Shown here: positions 1-8,934 of the stretch, one piece after another
Layout of the letters: every line of letters starts with the position of its first letter
How positions within the stretch are numbered: the stretch's first letter is position 1
Assembly (NCBI RefSeq): GCF_026340465.1
Contig: NZ_JAPEPC010000002.1
Span: 494,436 to 558,435 of the forward strand
DNA: 64,000 bases
Direction: 5' to 3'
Source of the DNA: Streptomyces sp. NBC_01306
GTDB lineage: Bacteria > Actinomycetota > Actinomycetes > Streptomycetales > Streptomycetaceae
Notes under the pieces: model-generated
Databases searched by the model: none
Told to the model about the DNA's origin: nothing
Seen by the model: the letters and a program-made list of their open reading frames with translations, nothing else
Made by a program: the position numbers and the translations under genes

Positions 1-1
1 C

Positions 2-1171
2 GTGCTGCGCTTCCTCGACCTGCTGGCCGTGCACCGCATGAACACGCTCCATCTGCACCTGACCGACGACCAGGGCTGGCGGGTGGAGATCCTGCGCCAC
101 CCCCGGCTGACCGAGGTGGGCTCGTGGCGCCGCGAGTCCCAGCTCGGCGCGGCGGCGGACGCCCCCAACAACGGGCGCCCGCACGGCGGTTACTACACCC
201 AGGACGACATCCGCGAGATCGTCGCGTACGCCGCCCAGCGGCACATCACCGTGATGCCGGAGATCGACGTACCGGGCCACTCCCAGGCCGCTATCGCCGC
301 CTACCCCGAACTGGGTGTGTGCGAAGCACAGTTGGAGACTAGCCCGCGATGGGGCATCAACACGAACATCCTCAACGCGGAGGAGTCGACGCTCGACTTC
401 TTCCTCGGGGTGTTCGACGAGGTGATGGATCTCTTCCCCGGCACCTTCATCGGCATCGGCGGCGACGAGTGCCCCAAGGACCAGTGGGACGCCGATCCGC
501 GCACCCGGGAACTGATCCGCGAGCGCGGGCTCGGCGGCTCGAAGGAGCTTCAGGCCTGGTTCCTCGGCCGGATCGGCGCTCATGTCGCCGCGCGCGGACG
601 CCGGGTGTTCGGCTGGGACGAGATCCTGGAGGGTGAGGTCCCCGAGGGCGTGGCGGTCGCCTCCTGGCGCGGCATGACCGGTGCTCTCACTGCGGCGCGC
701 CGGGGGTACGACGTGATCTCCTGCCCCGACGACCAGGTGTATCTGGACTACCGGCAGTCGGAGCTGCCGGGCGAGCCCATTCCGTTCGCGGTGCCGCTGA
801 CGCTCGCGGACGCGTACGGCTTCGATCCGGTCCCCGAAGGGCTCACCGAACAGGAGTCGGCCCGGATCCTGGGCGGGCAGGCCAACATCTGGACCGAGCA
901 CATGGATTCGCCCCGGACCGTCGACTACTACGTCTTCCCGCGCCTGTGCGCGATCTCCGAGGCGCTGTGGAGCCGGGGCGAGCGCGACTTCGACGAGTTC
1001 CGCATAAGGCTGCGCACCCATCTGGCCCGGCTTGACGCGCTCGGTGTCGAGTACCGGCGGGAGAGCGGCCCGCTGCCCTGGCAGAGCCGCCCCGGCGTAC
1101 CCGGCAAGCCGGCGACGCGCGACGACTGGGCGGAGTTCATCGACGGACTCGTGGCCCACATCAAGACCTGA
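2..1171 (+). CDS. Beta-N-acetylhexosaminidase, GH20 (5' end outside the window)
   Basis: This is the C-terminal 389 residues of a glycoside hydrolase family 20 enzyme, which removes terminal GlcNAc or GalNAc from chito-oligosaccharides and glycans. The reading frame is open from the first base, so the true start and any signal peptide lie upstream. The family core is visible: NTLHLHLTDDQGWRVEI near the start, the substrate-binding PEIDVPGHSQA, and FIGIGGDECPKDQW carrying the Asp-Glu catalytic pair of substrate-assisted hydrolysis, followed by the Trp-rich VFGWDEI and QANIWTEH segments. It ends 79 bases before a secreted lectin protein on the same strand. Family assignment is firm; the exact substrate is not. 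Confidence 0.93.
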   Translation: MLRFLDLLAVHRMNTLHLHLTDDQGWRVEILRHPRLTEVGSWRRESQLGAAADAPNNGRPHGGYYTQDDIREIVAYAAQRHITVMPEIDVPGHSQAAIAAYPELGVCEAQLETSPRWGINTNILNAEESTLDFFLGVFDEVMDLFPGTFIGIGGDECPKDQWDADPRTRELIRERGLGGSKELQAWFLGRIGAHVAARGRRVFGWDEILEGEVPEGVAVASWRGMTGALTAARRGYDVISCPDDQVYLDYRQSELPGEPIPFAVPLTLADAYGFDPVPEGLTEQESARILGGQANIWTEHMDSPRTVDYYVFPRLCAISEALWSRGERDFDEFRIRLRTHLARLDALGVEYRRESGPLPWQSRPGVPGKPATRDDWAEFIDGLVAHIKT

Positions 1172-1250
1172 GCGCTCCGCATCCCCTCAGCGAACGCTCC
1201 GGACAGTTCCCCGCAGTACTTGCGATTCCGCGTGTTGACAAGGAGGAACA

Positions 1251-3374
1251 GTGAAGCCAAGAACAGGACGACGGGCCGCCCTGGCGGCCACGTCGGCGCT
1301 CGCCGTGGTGCTGGCGGCAGGAGTGGTGGGCCCTCCCACCGCGAACGCCGCCACAGCCGCCGAGGCCGCCGGAACGGTGACCCTCGGCGGCAAGTGCCTC
1401 GACGTCGCCGACGGCGGCACGGCCAACGGCACCGCCATCCAGCTGTTCGACTGCAACGGAGGTACCGCCCAGCAGTTCGGCTGGGCGGACGACGGGAACG
1501 TCAAGGTGCTCGGCAAGTGCCTTGACGTGACCGGCGGTTCCGATGCCAACGGCGCACTCGTCCAGCTCCACGACTGCGCTCAGGTGAACGAGCAGAAGTA
1601 CAAGTACCTGCCCGACGGCACGATCTACAGTGCCAAGTCCGGCAAGTGTCTGGCCGTACAGGGGCAGGTCGCGAACAACTCGCGGATCGGGCTCGCCCCG
1701 TGCGACCCGAAGCAGGCGGTGCAGAAGTGGGCCGCCGAGTCGGCACCCGGCCCGAAATACAGTCTGTCGGCCGGTGCCCCCGTCGAGTACGGCAACCCCG
1801 ACGACACCCCGGCCTCGGTGTTCACCGCGAAGGACGGCCGGTTCTTCTACCAGCAGTCGGACGCGGAGTACGGCGCGAAAGACCCGCGTGCGTGGAGCTT
1901 CTACAGCGGCTCCGACTTCGACTCCGCGAAGCCCGACCCGATATCCGGCGCGGTGAACCCCGCCAACCCGCAGGACCGCAACGACGACACGACGTGGCGC
2001 TGCGACAACAGCCCGACCGGCAAGGAGGCCACCCCGACTCCGGTCACCTCCGGCTACGCCCAGCCCAACTACTGCGACCTGGCGGGTGTGTGGGTGGACC
2101 CGGCCAGCGGTGACTGGTACGGCCTGGTGCACAACGAGTTCACACCGAGCCCCTTCGGCGACGGTATGCACTACGACGGCATCGACTACGCGGTGTCCAG
2201 GAACCAGGGCAAGACCTGGTCGATCGAGGACCACGTCATCACCTCGCCGTACAGCACGAAGCGCGGTGACACCGCCCAGTTCCCGAAGGACACCTACAAC
2301 TACGGCGACGGCGACCCCCGCCTGTACGTGGACAACGCCTCGGGATACTTCTACGTCTTCTACGCCTCCCGGGTGCTGAACAAGTCCGGCGGCGGTGCCA
2401 TCTGGCAACAGCATGTGGCGCGCGCCCCCATCTCCCGGAAGATGGCGCCGTCGTCATGGAAGAAGTGGCACGACGGGGCCTGGCAGTCGCCGGGCACCGG
2501 CGGAGCGGAGTCCAACATCATCCCTTCGGACGGCAACGGCAGCGGCTACACCGCGCCCGCCGACGAGTACAAGCCGTCCACCGGCGGCAAGGCCGCGGAC
2601 CAGGTCGCGCAGGGCACCATGCCGGACAACTCACAGCTGACCGTCATGAACATCACCTGGAACGCCTACCTGGGCAAGTACATCGGCACCCCGCAGAACA
2701 ACATCGCCCAGGCCACCAACACCAAGTCCCCGCTGCACTTCTACGCCACGGACGACCTGGCCACCCAGAAGTGGCAGGACATCGGCAGCGTCGCGGAGAA
2801 CCAGAACGCATCGTGGTACCGGTGGTTCCTCGACTCGGAGACGAAGACCACCTCCAGCGTGGTGGGCAGGACGTTCCGCTCGTACTGTTCGTTCGAATGC
2901 GACACCTACACAGGTGAGTACGCGGACATCACCATCGACCCCAAGTCGAAGACCGACCTGCCCGCCTCCCCGGCCGGCAGCAAAGCCCAGCAGATCAAGG
3001 CCGCGAACGGCGAAGCGCTCTCGCTGCCCGGCGACAGGACCCAGAAGTGGAAGGTCACCAGCACCGGTGACGGCTTCTGCACGGTCACCGGAAGCGACGG
3101 CCGACCGCTGCGCGTCGCGGACGGCACAGGAGGCCGCGCCTGGGGCGCCGCTGTCTCGCTCGGCAAGGCGGGCGCCAAGGCATCGGCCACGTCCGAGTGG
3201 TACTTCCAGCAGATCGTGAAGTCCCCGGCCAAGGGCGGCGCTTCGAAGGCCACAGGTACGTACCGCCTGGTCAACCGCTACAGCGGGCTCGCCCTGAGCC
3301 TCGACAGGCACGGTCGGGCCGTGACCGCCCCACAGGACATGGATGCGGCCCAGGTACTGTCGCTCCGTTCCTGA
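1251..3374 (+). CDS. Secreted ricin-type lectin / beta-propeller glycan-binding protein
   Basis: A 707-residue exported protein. The GTG start is chosen because AAGGAGG lies just upstream at 1240-1246. Residues 1-33 form a Sec signal peptide (RRAA, a hydrophobic core, then ANAA). Residues about 40-165 are a ricin B-type beta-trefoil with three repeats ending in QQFGW-, QKYKY- and QKWAA-like motifs. The middle, about 170-560, is rich in aromatic and Asp/Gly turns (DPRLYVDNASGYFYVFY) and looks like a GH43/sialidase-type propeller, but I see no clear catalytic set. The end, about 575-707, resembles a second degenerate trefoil. The neighbouring GH20 gene suggests extracellular glycan breakdown. 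The enzyme activity is unknown. Confidence 0.8.
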   Translation: MKPRTGRRAALAATSALAVVLAAGVVGPPTANAATAAEAAGTVTLGGKCLDVADGGTANGTAIQLFDCNGGTAQQFGWADDGNVKVLGKCLDVTGGSDANGALVQLHDCAQVNEQKYKYLPDGTIYSAKSGKCLAVQGQVANNSRIGLAPCDPKQAVQKWAAESAPGPKYSLSAGAPVEYGNPDDTPASVFTAKDGRFFYQQSDAEYGAKDPRAWSFYSGSDFDSAKPDPISGAVNPANPQDRNDDTTWRCDNSPTGKEATPTPVTSGYAQPNYCDLAGVWVDPASGDWYGLVHNEFTPSPFGDGMHYDGIDYAVSRNQGKTWSIEDHVITSPYSTKRGDTAQFPKDTYNYGDGDPRLYVDNASGYFYVFYASRVLNKSGGGAIWQQHVARAPISRKMAPSSWKKWHDGAWQSPGTGGAESNIIPSDGNGSGYTAPADEYKPSTGGKAADQVAQGTMPDNSQLTVMNITWNAYLGKYIGTPQNNIAQATNTKSPLHFYATDDLATQKWQDIGSVAENQNASWYRWFLDSETKTTSSVVGRTFRSYCSFECDTYTGEYADITIDPKSKTDLPASPAGSKAQQIKAANGEALSLPGDRTQKWKVTSTGDGFCTVTGSDGRPLRVADGTGGRAWGAAVSLGKAGAKASATSEWYFQQIVKSPAKGGASKATGTYRLVNRYSGLALSLDRHGRAVTAPQDMDAAQVLSLRS

Positions 3375-3395
3375 CATCTGTTGCCGGCAGCTGTT

Positions 3396-3422
3396 CCTGG
3401 GCCCCTGTTACGGGGGCCCAGG
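3396..3422 (+). terminator. Hairpin terminator after the lectin gene
   Basis: CCTGGGCCCC and GGGGCCCAGG form a perfect 10-bp stem with a 7-base loop, 22 bases past the lectin gene stop. There is no U tract, as is common in actinobacteria. Confidence 0.7.
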
Positions 3423-3479
3423 CAGCCGAACGGCATCGCAAACCGGCCTGGAAGCCGGCCCGGACGAGGAGCGCCACCC

Positions 3480-3989
3480 ATGACCAGTGACAACCGCACG
3501 GGGCCACCCACCGTTGGCAGCGAACGCGACATGCTGCGGGCTTTCCTCGACTACCACCGTGCGACCCTCGCCATGAAGTGCGAAGGTCTGACCGACGAGG
3601 AGCTGCGGCAGCAGTCGATGCCGCCGTCGACGCTGTCGCTGCTCGGCCTGGTGCGGCACATGGCGGAGGTGGAGCGTGCTTGGTTCCGCCGGGTGTTCGA
3701 TGACAACGACGCGCCCATGGTCTGGTCCGACACGACCGACTTCCAGGCGGCGTACGACGCAAGCCGGTCGACCAGGGACGAGGCCTTCGCGGCCTGGGAG
3801 GCGGAGGCCGGGAACTCGCGGCGCGTCGAGCGTGAGGCCGAGTCCCTGGACATGACCGGGTACCAGCCGCGATGGGGCGAGGAGGTATCGCTGCGGATGG
3901 TCATGGTGCACGTGCTTCTGGAGTACGGCCGCCACAACGGGCACGCGGACTTCCTCCGTGAGGGTGTCGACGGGAGCGTGGGCGCCTGA
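3480..3989 (+). CDS. DinB-superfamily protein (DUF664)
   Basis: A 169-residue four-helix-bundle protein of the DinB/YfiT superfamily. Visible features are RAFLDYHRATL in helix 1, LGLVRHMAEVERAWFRRV in helix 2 and the C-terminal MVMVHVLLEYGRHNGHADFLRE. The His residues in RHMAEVE, MVHVLLEYGRHNGH and nearby are the usual metal ligands. In actinobacteria many of these are thiol-dependent (mycothiol) transferases or isomerases, but the reaction here is unknown. The ATG at 3480 is chosen over longer readings because CGAGGAGCG lies just before it. It is flanked by hairpins on both sides, so it is probably a single-gene unit. Confidence 0.8.
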   Translation: MTSDNRTGPPTVGSERDMLRAFLDYHRATLAMKCEGLTDEELRQQSMPPSTLSLLGLVRHMAEVERAWFRRVFDDNDAPMVWSDTTDFQAAYDASRSTRDEAFAAWEAEAGNSRRVEREAESLDMTGYQPRWGEEVSLRMVMVHVLLEYGRHNGHADFLREGVDGSVGA

Positions 3990-4436
3990 GCCCGCGGGAG
4001 CCACGGATCCGCACACGCTGATCCGAACCAGCGGGCCACCACCGCCCAGCAGGCGCTGGGGTCGCCATGGTCACCCGGCGGTGCAGACCCGCCGGGTGCC
4101 CGGCCGACTGGAACACCAAGGAGGGCGACGCCGCCCGGCATCGCCCTCACAGCCTCCCGATCAGTGGAAGCAGCAGTGCGGAGTGCTCATGAATGCCACA
4201 CCACGATCCTACGAGGCTCGACCGGAGCCCCGTACGCGACGTGTGACCGGTCGGCCCGGCACTGCGCCGGGTCGCCGCGTGCTGCGGATCGGATTCCCGC
4301 GCCACATCGTCGTAACAGGGCACACCGGGCGCACCGGGCCCGAAGAGGGGCGAGAATCGACCGGGGACGCCCGGCCTGCCGTGAGCGGCCCCGGCAACTC
4401 TCGCCCCGCACCCAGTCGACTCACGTGGAGCCGCTC
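3990..4436. other. 447-base gap with one hairpin
   Basis: No convincing gene is seen. One frame is open from 4164 into the GPP34 gene, but its translation (Arg/Pro/His-rich) has no protein character. The region holds the hairpin at 4072-4098 and, presumably, the promoter of the GPP34 gene, which I cannot pinpoint. Confidence 0.6.
4072..4098 (+). terminator. Hairpin terminator after the DinB gene
   Basis: CACCCGGCGG and CCGCCGGGTG make a perfect 10-bp stem with a 7-base loop about 80 bases after the DinB stop. Confidence 0.6.
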
Positions 4437-5042
4437 ATGACCACCGCACGGGACCTCGCGATCATCGCCCTGGACGTGAAACCCGGCCTCCCCGTGGAAC
4501 AGGGCGACCTGTCGCTCGCGCTGGCGGGAGCCGAGGTGCTGGACCTCATCGAGGCCAGGGCCCTGGTCGTGGACGGCGACCGGATCCTACCGAACGCCCA
4601 AGCGCCCACCGCGGAAAGGCTGTTGGACGAGGCCTCTGCGGCGCTCAGGCGGCAGGAGCCGTACGAATCGGTCGAGGACTGGCTGTGGCGCCGGGGCCGC
4701 GGGCTATCCTCGGCGTACGTCGACGACCTGGAGCGGGTGGGGCTGACGGCCCGGGCGCGGGGCCGTCACATTCCGCTGCGGACCGGACGGACGGAGCTGG
4801 TGGACTCGGCGGCCCGGAGCCGGGCCGAGGACCGCTGGGCGACGGGCGAACCCGTCCTCGCCGCTTTGGCGTCCGCTGCCGGAATCCGCGACGAGCCGGC
4901 CGAGGACGCGCCGGAGCTTGCCGGTGACGCGGTCGCGGCAGTGCTGGCCGCCGTCGGAGGCGCTGTGCAGGAGCTGCGGGCCGTACGACAGCGCAGAGCG
5001 ATCGAGGACGCGGCGTTCGACAACGTCTGGCGCGGCCTCTGA
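4437..5042 (+). CDS. GPP34-family (GOLPH3/Vps74-like) phosphoprotein
   Basis: A 201-residue protein of the GPP34 family, the bacterial relatives of eukaryotic Golgi phosphoprotein 3, which binds phosphoinositides. Streptomycetes carry many copies and their bacterial role is not established. The pattern fits: an N-terminal LALAGAEVLDLIEARALVVDGDRI segment, a central VEDWLWRRGRGL, then RGRHIPLRTGRTELVDS and a C-terminal helix ending FDNVWRGL. The ATG follows GTGGAGCC at suitable spacing; longer in-frame readings add only low-complexity residues. It converges on the ubiD gene, with 42 bases between stops. Confidence 0.8.
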   Translation: MTTARDLAIIALDVKPGLPVEQGDLSLALAGAEVLDLIEARALVVDGDRILPNAQAPTAERLLDEASAALRRQEPYESVEDWLWRRGRGLSSAYVDDLERVGLTARARGRHIPLRTGRTELVDSAARSRAEDRWATGEPVLAALASAAGIRDEPAEDAPELAGDAVAAVLAAVGGAVQELRAVRQRRAIEDAAFDNVWRGL

Positions 5043-5084
5043 CGGCCTGGCCCGCCATCCGGGGCTATCCGTTCGGACGGCCCG

Positions 5085-6596
5085 TCAGGCCGTCGTGGGA
5101 CCACCCGGGGGGAAGCCGTATGCGGCCCAGTTCTCCACGACCCGTTCCTGCAGGTCGTCGGGGTACGAGTGCCGGAAGGACGCGGTGATGCCCCGGGTGG
5201 TGCCTTGGAACTGCTCCGGCAGCAGACAGCTCATGACGGACTTGCCGCCCCGGCCGGTGCGCACCTCGTCCGGAGTCAGGTAGGGAACCATGGGGATACC
5301 CGGAGCATCGGGGTAGACGTACTCACCGGTCCCCGGGTGGTACCGGGTGGCCAGGGCCCACACCACCTGGTTGATGTCGGTGATGTCGATGTCGTTCGCC
5401 ACCAGAAGGACCTTGGGCACCAGCCATCCGGTGTGTGAGCCGAACAGGACGTCAGCCACCGCGTCGGCCAGCTCCCGTTCGCCCATCCGCATCCGCGCCA
5501 GCCGCTGGATGTCGATGGACACGGCGATCCAGCACGTCGCGGCCTCGTAGGAGCACCAGGCCATGTCCACGGGCAGGCCGCTGGAGCGCAGCAGGTCCAT
5601 GCTGGCAGCGGAGATCATGGTGCCCCAGATGGTGTGGTTCTCCTCCGGGGGAAGGCCCGCCACACAGACCGGGAGGATGGGGTCATCGCGGTGGGTCACG
5701 GCCTCGACGTGGAAGACCGGCTGCTGCTTGCTCCCGGCGAACGAGTACCCGTGATACTCACCCATTAGCCCCTCGGCGGCACTCTCGTCGGGGCTGATGT
5801 ACCCCTCCAGCACGATCTCCGCGTTGGCCGGGACATACAGGTCGTGCAGCTCGGTCCGGACCACCTCGACCGGGCTGCCGGTGAGGGCCCCGACGTAGCC
5901 GTCCTCGTTCACCTTGGCCGGCAGCGGCATGCCCGCCGCGGCCAGCGCTGCCGGCGGGGCCCCGAGCACCATGGCCCAGGGTGTCGGCAGCCCCTGCTCG
6001 CGCCACATGGCGTGGATCATGCCGAGGTGCTGCTGCGGCATGGCCGGGCCGACGAGTGTGTTCCGCCCGTTGAGCATGGTGCGGCTGACCGACCAGCTGG
6101 TCCACCGCCCGTCGGGGGAACGCACCACATGGAAGCCGTAGGTCCCGAAGTACCGGCCGCCGTCCTCCTGGTGCAGCAACGGCACCGGGAACCGCTCCAG
6201 GTCGACGTCGTCGCCGGTCAGCACGTTCTCCTTGCAGGGTCCGGTCTCCACCGTCCTCGGGGGGACGGGGTCCGCGTGCATCGCCGAGATGAGCCGTTCC
6301 AGCAGCTGGCCCGGCACGGTCTCACGATCCAGCCCGAAGTGCGCGGCGAGCCGGCCGTACTGACCCCCACCGGTGGCGCTCAGGCCGGCGGGGGCGCCGA
6401 GAATCCGGCATCCCGCCCGGCCTTCGGTCAGATTACTGAACAGCGGGGCGGGGCCCCTCGTTTCGTAGACCCGCCGGGTGATGGCTCCGACCTCAAGCGT
6501 GGGGCTGACCGGCTCGCGGATGTCGACCGCGTCACCGGTGGCGAGTGAATTCTCAACGAAGTCACGGAAGTTGAGCGCGCTGCCGCGTTGTGTCAT
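5085..6596 (-). CDS. ubiD: UbiD-family prenyl-FMN-dependent decarboxylase
   Basis: A 503-residue UbiD-type enzyme that reversibly decarboxylates unsaturated or aromatic acids with prenylated FMN. The family frame is clear: LNFRDFVENSLATGDAVDI at the N-terminus, FPVPLLHQEDGGRYFGTYGFHVVRSPDG, GAPPAALAAAGMPLPAKVNEDG, and the acidic PDESAAEGLMGEYHGYS segment holding catalytic Glu residues. Its ATG overlaps the ubiX stop in an ATGA, so the two are translationally coupled. Together with a divergent MarR gene, the set resembles the streptomycete vdc phenolic acid (vanillate or 4-hydroxybenzoate) decarboxylases. The small third protein VdcD is not present. The substrate is inferred only. Confidence 0.9.
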   Translation of the reverse strand: MTQRGSALNFRDFVENSLATGDAVDIREPVSPTLEVGAITRRVYETRGPAPLFSNLTEGRAGCRILGAPAGLSATGGGQYGRLAAHFGLDRETVPGQLLERLISAMHADPVPPRTVETGPCKENVLTGDDVDLERFPVPLLHQEDGGRYFGTYGFHVVRSPDGRWTSWSVSRTMLNGRNTLVGPAMPQQHLGMIHAMWREQGLPTPWAMVLGAPPAALAAAGMPLPAKVNEDGYVGALTGSPVEVVRTELHDLYVPANAEIVLEGYISPDESAAEGLMGEYHGYSFAGSKQQPVFHVEAVTHRDDPILPVCVAGLPPEENHTIWGTMISAASMDLLRSSGLPVDMAWCSYEAATCWIAVSIDIQRLARMRMGERELADAVADVLFGSHTGWLVPKVLLVANDIDITDINQVVWALATRYHPGTGEYVYPDAPGIPMVPYLTPDEVRTGRGGKSVMSCLLPEQFQGTTRGITASFRHSYPDDLQERVVENWAAYGFPPGGPTTA

Positions 6597-7183
6597 GACA
6601 GAACCTTTCTTTCTCGGGCAGTCGTCTTCATGCCCTCCCACCGCCGGGCGGTGGGCATGTCCAGGTCGAACTGGTCGAGTACGCGCGCGACGATGTGTTC
6701 GACGACATCGGCGATCGTCGAGGGGTGGTTGTAGAACGCGGGGACCGGCGGCATCACGACGGCGCCCATCCGCGTCAGCTCCAGCATGTTCTCCAGATGC
6801 ACGGCCGACAGCGGCGTCTCCCGGGCCACCAGGACCAGTTTGCGCCGCTCCTTGAGCATCACATCTGCGGCCCGGCCGATCAGGCCCTCTCCGTAGCCGG
6901 TACGGATCGAGGCCAGCGTCTTCATGCTGCACGGCACGACAACCATGCCGTCCACCCGGAACGAGCCGCTGGAGATCGACGCACCCTGGTCGTCCGGGCT
7001 GTGACACACCGAGGCGAGCGCCTGTACATCACGCAGCGTGTACTCGGTCTCCTGCGCGAGCGTGGCCCGCGCCCACCGGCTGACGATCAGGTGTGTTTCG
7101 ACGTCCAGCGCTCCGAGGGCCTCCAGCAGGCGTATCCCCAGCGGAGCTCCGGTCGCCCCGGTCATCGCGACGATGAGCTTCAC
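6593..7183 (-). CDS. ubiX: UbiX-family flavin prenyltransferase
   Basis: A 196-residue flavin prenyltransferase that makes prenyl-FMN for the adjacent UbiD enzyme from FMN and a dimethylallyl donor. Motifs include VAMTGATGAPLGIRLLEAL (FMN phosphate loop), VVPCSMKTLASIRTGYG, ADVMLKERRKLVLVARETP and PPVPAFYNHPSTIADVVEHI, all family signatures. The GTG at 7183 is preferred because GGAGG sits upstream; the longer reading would run into the operator region. It is the first gene of the ubiX-ubiD pair and overlaps ubiD by four bases. Confidence 0.92.
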   Translation of the reverse strand: MKLIVAMTGATGAPLGIRLLEALGALDVETHLIVSRWARATLAQETEYTLRDVQALASVCHSPDDQGASISSGSFRVDGMVVVPCSMKTLASIRTGYGEGLIGRAADVMLKERRKLVLVARETPLSAVHLENMLELTRMGAVVMPPVPAFYNHPSTIADVVEHIVARVLDQFDLDMPTARRWEGMKTTARERKVLS

Positions 7184-7233
7184 CGCGCCACCTCCGTTCC
7201 GTCGACGCACATCGATTACGCATACAGCTTTGT

Positions 7234-7297
7234 CGCACACAGTTATGACGTGTGCGTCCTAATTCCTTCCGAGCGTATAGTACGTGTACGTCCTAAT
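7234..7297. promoter_or_regulatory. MarR-type operator region of the ubiX/marR divergon
   Basis: The element ACGTGTRCGTCCTAAT occurs twice in the same orientation, at 7248-7263 and 7282-7297, 34 bases apart. An inverted pair CGCACAC/GTGTGCG (7234-7240, 7250-7256) and the palindromic GTACGTGTAC overlap the copies. The region is markedly AT-richer than its surroundings and lies between the divergent ubiX and marR starts. Confidence 0.65.
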
Positions 7298-7321
7298 CAA
7301 TTCGACGGAACGGCGGCGGAT

Positions 7322-7816
7322 ATGTCATCGCAGGACCAGGACCAGGGTCAGGATCCCGGCGACCTGCCCAGTGGGAACGCGCCCAGCGGGGGCGTACTCA
7401 GTGCGATCAGCGGTCTCGGCCCCTTGGCCCGCCAGCTGAACCAGGTGCACACCCGCCTCTGGTACGAGCAGGTCCACCAGGACCTGACCGGGCCGCAGTT
7501 CACTGTCCTGAGCCTGCTGCACACCCGCGGTTCAATGGATCAGGGGATGCTCGGGGCGCTGGCGAAGCTCGACAAGTCGACCGTGGCGCCGCTTCTGGAC
7601 CGCCTGCTGCGGCGGGGTCTGGTGGACATCGCCAAGGACGCAGTCGACAGACGGAGGAAGCTGGTGAGCATCACGGAAAGCGGCCGGGAACTGGCCACCT
7701 CCCTCGCCCCCGCCGTGGTCGCCGTGAGCGACCAGATGCTGGCGCATTTCTCCCCGCAGGAGCGAGACCAGTTCCTCGCCCTGCTGCGCCGTGCGGTCCA
7801 GGGGCCGCAACGGTAG
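7322..7816 (+). CDS. MarR-family transcriptional regulator
   Basis: A 164-residue winged-helix regulator. The core runs from LSAISGLGPLARQLNQVHTRLWYEQ (dimer helix) through LTGPQFTVLSLLHTRGSMDQGMLGALAKLDKSTVAPLLDRLLRRGLV (HTH) to the wing DRRRKLVSITESGRELA. The ATG at 7322 gives the usual MarR length; longer frames read through the operator. It is divergent from ubiX-ubiD with repeated operator-like sequences between them, so it probably represses that operon until a phenolic acid binds. The ligand is not visible from sequence. Confidence 0.88.
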   Translation: MSSQDQDQGQDPGDLPSGNAPSGGVLSAISGLGPLARQLNQVHTRLWYEQVHQDLTGPQFTVLSLLHTRGSMDQGMLGALAKLDKSTVAPLLDRLLRRGLVDIAKDAVDRRRKLVSITESGRELATSLAPAVVAVSDQMLAHFSPQERDQFLALLRRAVQGPQR

Positions 7817-7854
7817 ACACCGGGCAGAACGCCTCCCCTCGCCCCTCCCCAGGT

Positions 7855-7891
7855 CCGATGCGCGCAGCCCCGACCGGGCGGCGCGCATCGG
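7855..7891. terminator. Bidirectional hairpin between marR and the aldo/keto reductase
   Basis: CCGATGCGCGC and GCGCGCATCGG form a perfect 11-bp stem with a 15-base loop in the gap between two convergent genes. Confidence 0.7.
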
Positions 7892-7923
7892 GCTGTTGGC
7901 CCCGCCCGACCACTCCGGCCGGG

Positions 7924-8757
7924 TCAGAGGATCTCCAGCGGCTCCTTCCGCGCAGGGGGCGGAAACGCGGCGTCCAGAGTCCGGAGGTCGTCGTCGGTGA
8001 GGCGCAGATCGAGGGCAGCCCGGTTCTCCTCCACGTGGGCGACGGAGGACGCCTTGGGGATGGCGATGACGTCCTCGTGCCGCAGCACCCAGGAGAGCGC
8101 CACCTGAGCCGGGGTGCTGCCATGGGCCGAAGCCACCGCACGCAGCGCTTCATGCCCCAGCAACCGGCCCTGCTCGACCGGTGAATACGCCATGACCGGG
8201 ACCGACAGATCCCTGCACCGGGGGAAGAGAGCGTGCTCGGGGCCCCGCCGGGTGAGGTTGTAGAGCACCTGGTCCGTCTGGGGACGCGCCTTTTCGGGAA
8301 GGTCGTCCAGATCGTCGACGTCGAGGTTGCTGACCCCCCAGGAGCCGATGCTGCCGTCCGCCACCAGCGCCTCGAAGGCCTCGACCGTCTCGGCGAGCGG
8401 TACGCCGCCGCGCCAGTGCAACAGATAGAGGTCGATCCGGTCGGTGCCCAGGCGGCGCAGGCTCGCACGGCAGGCGTCGACCGTGCCGCGGGCGTCGGCG
8501 TTCGACGGCAGCACCTTGCTCACGAGGAAAACCTCGTCCCGGCGGCCGCGGATCGCCTCACCGACGAGCTCTTCGGCGGCGCCGCTTCCGTACATCTCCG
8601 CCGTGTCGATCAGCGTCATCCCCAGATCGATGCCCCGCCGCAGCGCGGCGAGTTCCCCGGGGCGCCGTGCGCGGTCGTCCCCCATGTACCAGGTGCCCTG
8701 TCCCAGAGCGGGCACCGCGGCCCCGGAGGGAAGTGTCACTGTCCGCATCGCTGTCAT
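7924..8757 (-). CDS. Aldo/keto reductase
   Basis: A 277-residue NADPH-dependent aldo/keto reductase. The catalytic tetrad is readable: Asp and Tyr in LIDTAEMYGSG, Lys in VFLVSKVLPS and His in DLYLLHWRGG. The barrel continues with GSIGSWGVSNLDVDDL, VMAYSPVEQGRLLGH and the cofactor-binding IPKASSVAHVEENRAA. The ATG at 8757 follows AAGGGAGAG at good spacing; an upstream in-frame start at 8787 lacks a better site. It converges on the MarR gene and is separated from the carboxyltransferase gene by 177 bases. The substrate is unknown. Confidence 0.9.
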   Translation of the reverse strand: MTAMRTVTLPSGAAVPALGQGTWYMGDDRARRPGELAALRRGIDLGMTLIDTAEMYGSGAAEELVGEAIRGRRDEVFLVSKVLPSNADARGTVDACRASLRRLGTDRIDLYLLHWRGGVPLAETVEAFEALVADGSIGSWGVSNLDVDDLDDLPEKARPQTDQVLYNLTRRGPEHALFPRCRDLSVPVMAYSPVEQGRLLGHEALRAVASAHGSTPAQVALSWVLRHEDVIAIPKASSVAHVEENRAALDLRLTDDDLRTLDAAFPPPARKEPLEIL

Positions 8758-8934
8758 CGCGTGTCTCTCCCTTGGTGCGCGCCTCACGGCCTGGCCCCGT
8801 ACCAGGACGTACGAAAATGCCGAGGAGGCTTGATCCAGGATCGCAGGCCGCCGGACGACAGGCCCGTCGGCCCCGATCCGTAGCGCGAACCCAGGAGCCG
8901 GCCCGGGAGCGCAGGCCGGGACCCCGCCCAGGCA

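Noticed and set aside
5041..5094. GACGGCCTG/CAGGCCGTC pairing between the GPP34 and ubiD genes
   Set aside because: The loop is 36 bases, so I did not list it as a terminator despite perfect arms.
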